NCBI GenBank assembly: GCA_949752735.1
Contig: OX457036.1
Coordinates: 19,142,246 to 19,206,245 of the forward strand
Length of the DNA: 64,000 nucleotides
Source of the DNA: Lumbricus terrestris
Lineage: Eukaryota; Annelida; Clitellata; Crassiclitellata; Lumbricidae
Reading direction: 5' to 3'
Both the position numbers and the translations under genes were made by a program. The notes below the pieces were generated by a model that did not search any database, was not told the origin of the DNA, and was given only the letters and a program-made list of their open reading frames with translations. Positions 61,874 through 64,000 of the stretch are shown here, one piece after another; position 1 is the first letter of the stretch; each line of letters starts with the position of its first letter.

Positions 61874-63076
61874 CTTTCTTCTTTAGGTCTGCTGCCTCTC
61901 GGCAGGTCCAGATGCCCAACGACGCCACTCTTCTCGGTGTTGTGCTTTTTCTTTGAGTCTTCCATATCCATTCTCCATCATCCAGTCCAAGAACTTTTCC
62001 CTCGGTCTTCCTCTTCCCCTCTTCCCCTCTTCCCCTCCATTTTGCCCTCCACTATGTCTCTTTGCAAGGAGTTGCCTCTCAGTATATGTCCCATCCAGTT
62101 CTTCTGCCTTGTTCTAATTGTATTCATCAAGGATCTTTCCTCTTCCACCTTTTTCAATACTTCTTCGTTTGATGTATGCTCTGTCCAGCTGACCCTTTCC
62201 ATCCTTCTCCATATCCACATCTCGAACGCTTCTATTCGTTTGACATCCTCCTTTCTCATCGTCCAGGTCTCTGCTCCGTACAGTGTGACGCTCCAGATCA
62301 GTGCCTTGACCATTCTTTTCTTGATGTCTCGATTCAATCCTCCTTTCAATAGCTCCTTCCTTTTCGTGAACGCTTCTTTCCCCATCGCTATCCTCTTCTT
62401 GATTTCTTTGTGGCACTTCGCATCCTCCGATATTAGGCTTCCCAGGTAGCAAAATTCAGTGACTTGCTCCACTTTTTCTCCATTGATTGTTATTTTCATA
62501 TTCTTTTCTCCATTTGCTTCTCTACTTATTCTCATTACTTTCATCTTTTTGATGTTTATCTTCATCCCATATTCTTCGCTGGTTCTGTTTAGTTCATCCA
62601 TTATGTGTTGTAGGTGCTCTTCTTTGTTTGCCAGCATTGCTTGGTCATCCGCAAATCTTAGAGCCTTTATCATCTTTCCTCCAACCTTTATGCCTTCTTC
62701 CGTGTCCTGTAGTGCTTCCCGTATTAGCTCTTCGATGTAAAGATTGAATAGTATGGGTGAGAGTGGACACCCCTGCCTCACACCTCTTCCTATTTGTACC
62801 GGCTCCGATAGTTCCCCCTCTATCCTCACTCTTATCCTCTGTCCCATATACAGGTTTCCTATTAGCCTTCTGTCTCTCCAATCCACTCCCATCTTCCTCA
62901 GGATTGTCATTAGCTTCCTCCAGTCTACCTTGTCGAACGCCTTTTCGTAATCCACAAAGCATAGGCTATGTACACTTCTTGGTTGTTTTCCAGACTTCTT
63001 TCCGTTAGTATTCTCAAAGCTCCAATGGCGTCTCTCGTTCCTCTACCCTTCCTGAACCCGAATTGATCATCATTGA
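61874..63076 (-). mobile_element. 5'-truncated RTE-like LINE with RT domain
   Basis: The minus strand encodes LNDDQFGFRKGRGTRDAIG, then VDYEKAFDKVDW, GVRQGCPLSPILFNLYIEEL, LRFADDQAML (catalytic FADD), and the distal region to GRNSLQRD-like sequence. The TSD GCTATTAATT is 10 bp (61864-61873, 63077-63086). The frame is broken near 62964-62968 by a 5-bp GGCTA insertion. The main open stretch is 62955-61978. Confidence 0.88.
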
Positions 63077-63364
63077 GCTATTAATTAGCGCAGTGAATTG
63101 CAGACTGACTGTTCTGTTGGTAGTTAAAATTGGTGTCAATTAAGATCGTTTTATGTAATCACACTGCTTGGGTCAACCTGAAAAATAAATGAAGATTATT
63201 ATTATTATTAATAATTATATTATTAGCTTTACTAAAGTGTCTTTGTTTACCATTGCTATTAGGCCTATTAGACACCTGAATTGTTTTCTAAAGTCTAAAC
63301 TTCTTTCAGCAAAATCTATTAACTTCACTTTCTGACAATGCAATTACCGAATTGAATAACTTAC

Positions 63365-63485
63365 CTTGTTCCTACTGCCTGCAAGACCGCTCTTGACTTG
63401 TCTCCTGAAATTTCAAATGATGCACACTTGACTCGACGTCAGTGCGTTGCTTTATTAGAACTTATAATATTATAAGACACTTTGA
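63365..63485 (-). other. Copy C non-coding exon 1 (5' UTR)
   Basis: Homologous block with donor CAAG then GTAAGT. Intron 1 here would be about 8.1 kb, versus about 1.0-1.4 kb in A and B, because of inserted elements. Confidence 0.5.
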
Positions 63486-63510
63486 CCCACTTTCGAAAGC
63501 GACAACAACT

Positions 63511-63518
63511 CTTTATAT
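63511..63518 (-). promoter_or_regulatory. TATA box, copy C
   Basis: Minus strand ATATAAAG in the same context as A and B. Retention in the diverged copy supports function. Confidence 0.55.
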
Positions 63519-63689
63519 GGACTTCAGAGGAGCCATCATGAAGTGAATTAACCAAGTTTTTCAAGAGGAGTTGCCCTTGACCACATGCTTAACCTACAAT
63601 GGAATCTTATGACAGTGAAGAAAAGCTCTTGCGCTTACAATGTTGACATACGGCTACCTTCATTGCAAGTATTCGACTGTAGGCCTACA

Positions 63690-63990
63690 ACAAGTCCACG
63701 TGAATAACGAAATTCTCGCACAATAAACTTCTTTGGTGGGCAACTGAAACCCGGCGTTGTCACACATACTGCATATAATATTGTATGTATAGATGATTAT
63801 ATAACATTATTCTGTATATAATATTGCATATATATATATATGATATAATACGACTATGATGTCTTCTACCAGCTCAGCTGCGTAAAGAGTCAGAGTCAAT
63901 CACTAACACATTAATAAAAAACCTTTATTCGGGTCCTTCCCGTCAAATCTTATGTTGAGTGAGAATTTACCAGCGCAATTCGACAGCGAC
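63690..63990 (-). promoter_or_regulatory. Conserved upstream block, copy C
   Basis: Diverged but recognisable counterpart, including GGGTCCTTCCCG near 63933. The window ends inside it. Confidence 0.28.
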
Positions 63991-64000
63991 AGGTAATGAT

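Noticed and set aside
62114..62452. Second minus-strand open frame overlapping the LINE
   Set aside because: Out-of-frame shadow; the frame with FADD and flanking RT motifs is the genuine one.

Overview
This window is animal genomic DNA. It has multi-exon genes with GT-AG introns, abundant non-LTR retrotransposon fragments, mariner-like and hAT-like DNA transposons with diagnostic target-site duplications (TSDs), tRNA-derived SINE heads and very long trinucleotide arrays. A marine invertebrate (mollusc, echinoderm or similar) is most likely, because the only protein-coding genes carry a temptin-like domain, a family best known from the Aplysia water-borne pheromone temptin. The phylum cannot be fixed from sequence alone.

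The core is three tandem, head-to-tail paralogues on the minus strand: copy C (coding 55243..39874), copy B (32111..21662) and copy A (13586..956). Each spliced model has a non-coding exon 1 behind a TATA box and eight coding exons with identical intron phases. They give uninterrupted proteins of 565 (A), 565 (B) and 557 (C) residues: signal peptide, temptin-like module (exons 2-4), a complete copper type II ascorbate-dependent monooxygenase core of the DBH/MOXD/PHM family (exons 5-9) and a C-terminal hydrophobic anchor. All six expected copper ligands are present in all three copies (A numbering H198, H199, H265, H339, H341, M414). The DOMON domain that precedes this core in DBH and MOXD1 is absent and a temptin module takes its place. 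A and B are close paralogues, while C is clearly more diverged.

Layout: 1-16.2 kb is unit A with its 3' flank and promoter. 16.2-19.2 kb holds a long (GAT)n array, a spacer and an inverted (ATC)n array. 19.2-34.3 kb is unit B, followed to 35.5 kb by the unit-A spacer in inverted orientation. 35.6-39.1 kb is a transposon cluster. 39.8-64 kb is unit C, enlarged by insertions including a 90-bp minisatellite and nested hAT elements.

Comparison of A with B gives empty sites for most insertions, so many element boundaries and TSDs can be read directly. The same comparison exposes an unusual process: recurrent 5-6 bp micro-insertions (GGCCTA, GGCTA or GCCTA) exactly at TA dinucleotides, one of which breaks a retrotransposon reading frame and one of which abuts the copy A TATA box. 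They account for part of the striking abundance of TAGGCCTA-like words in this genome.
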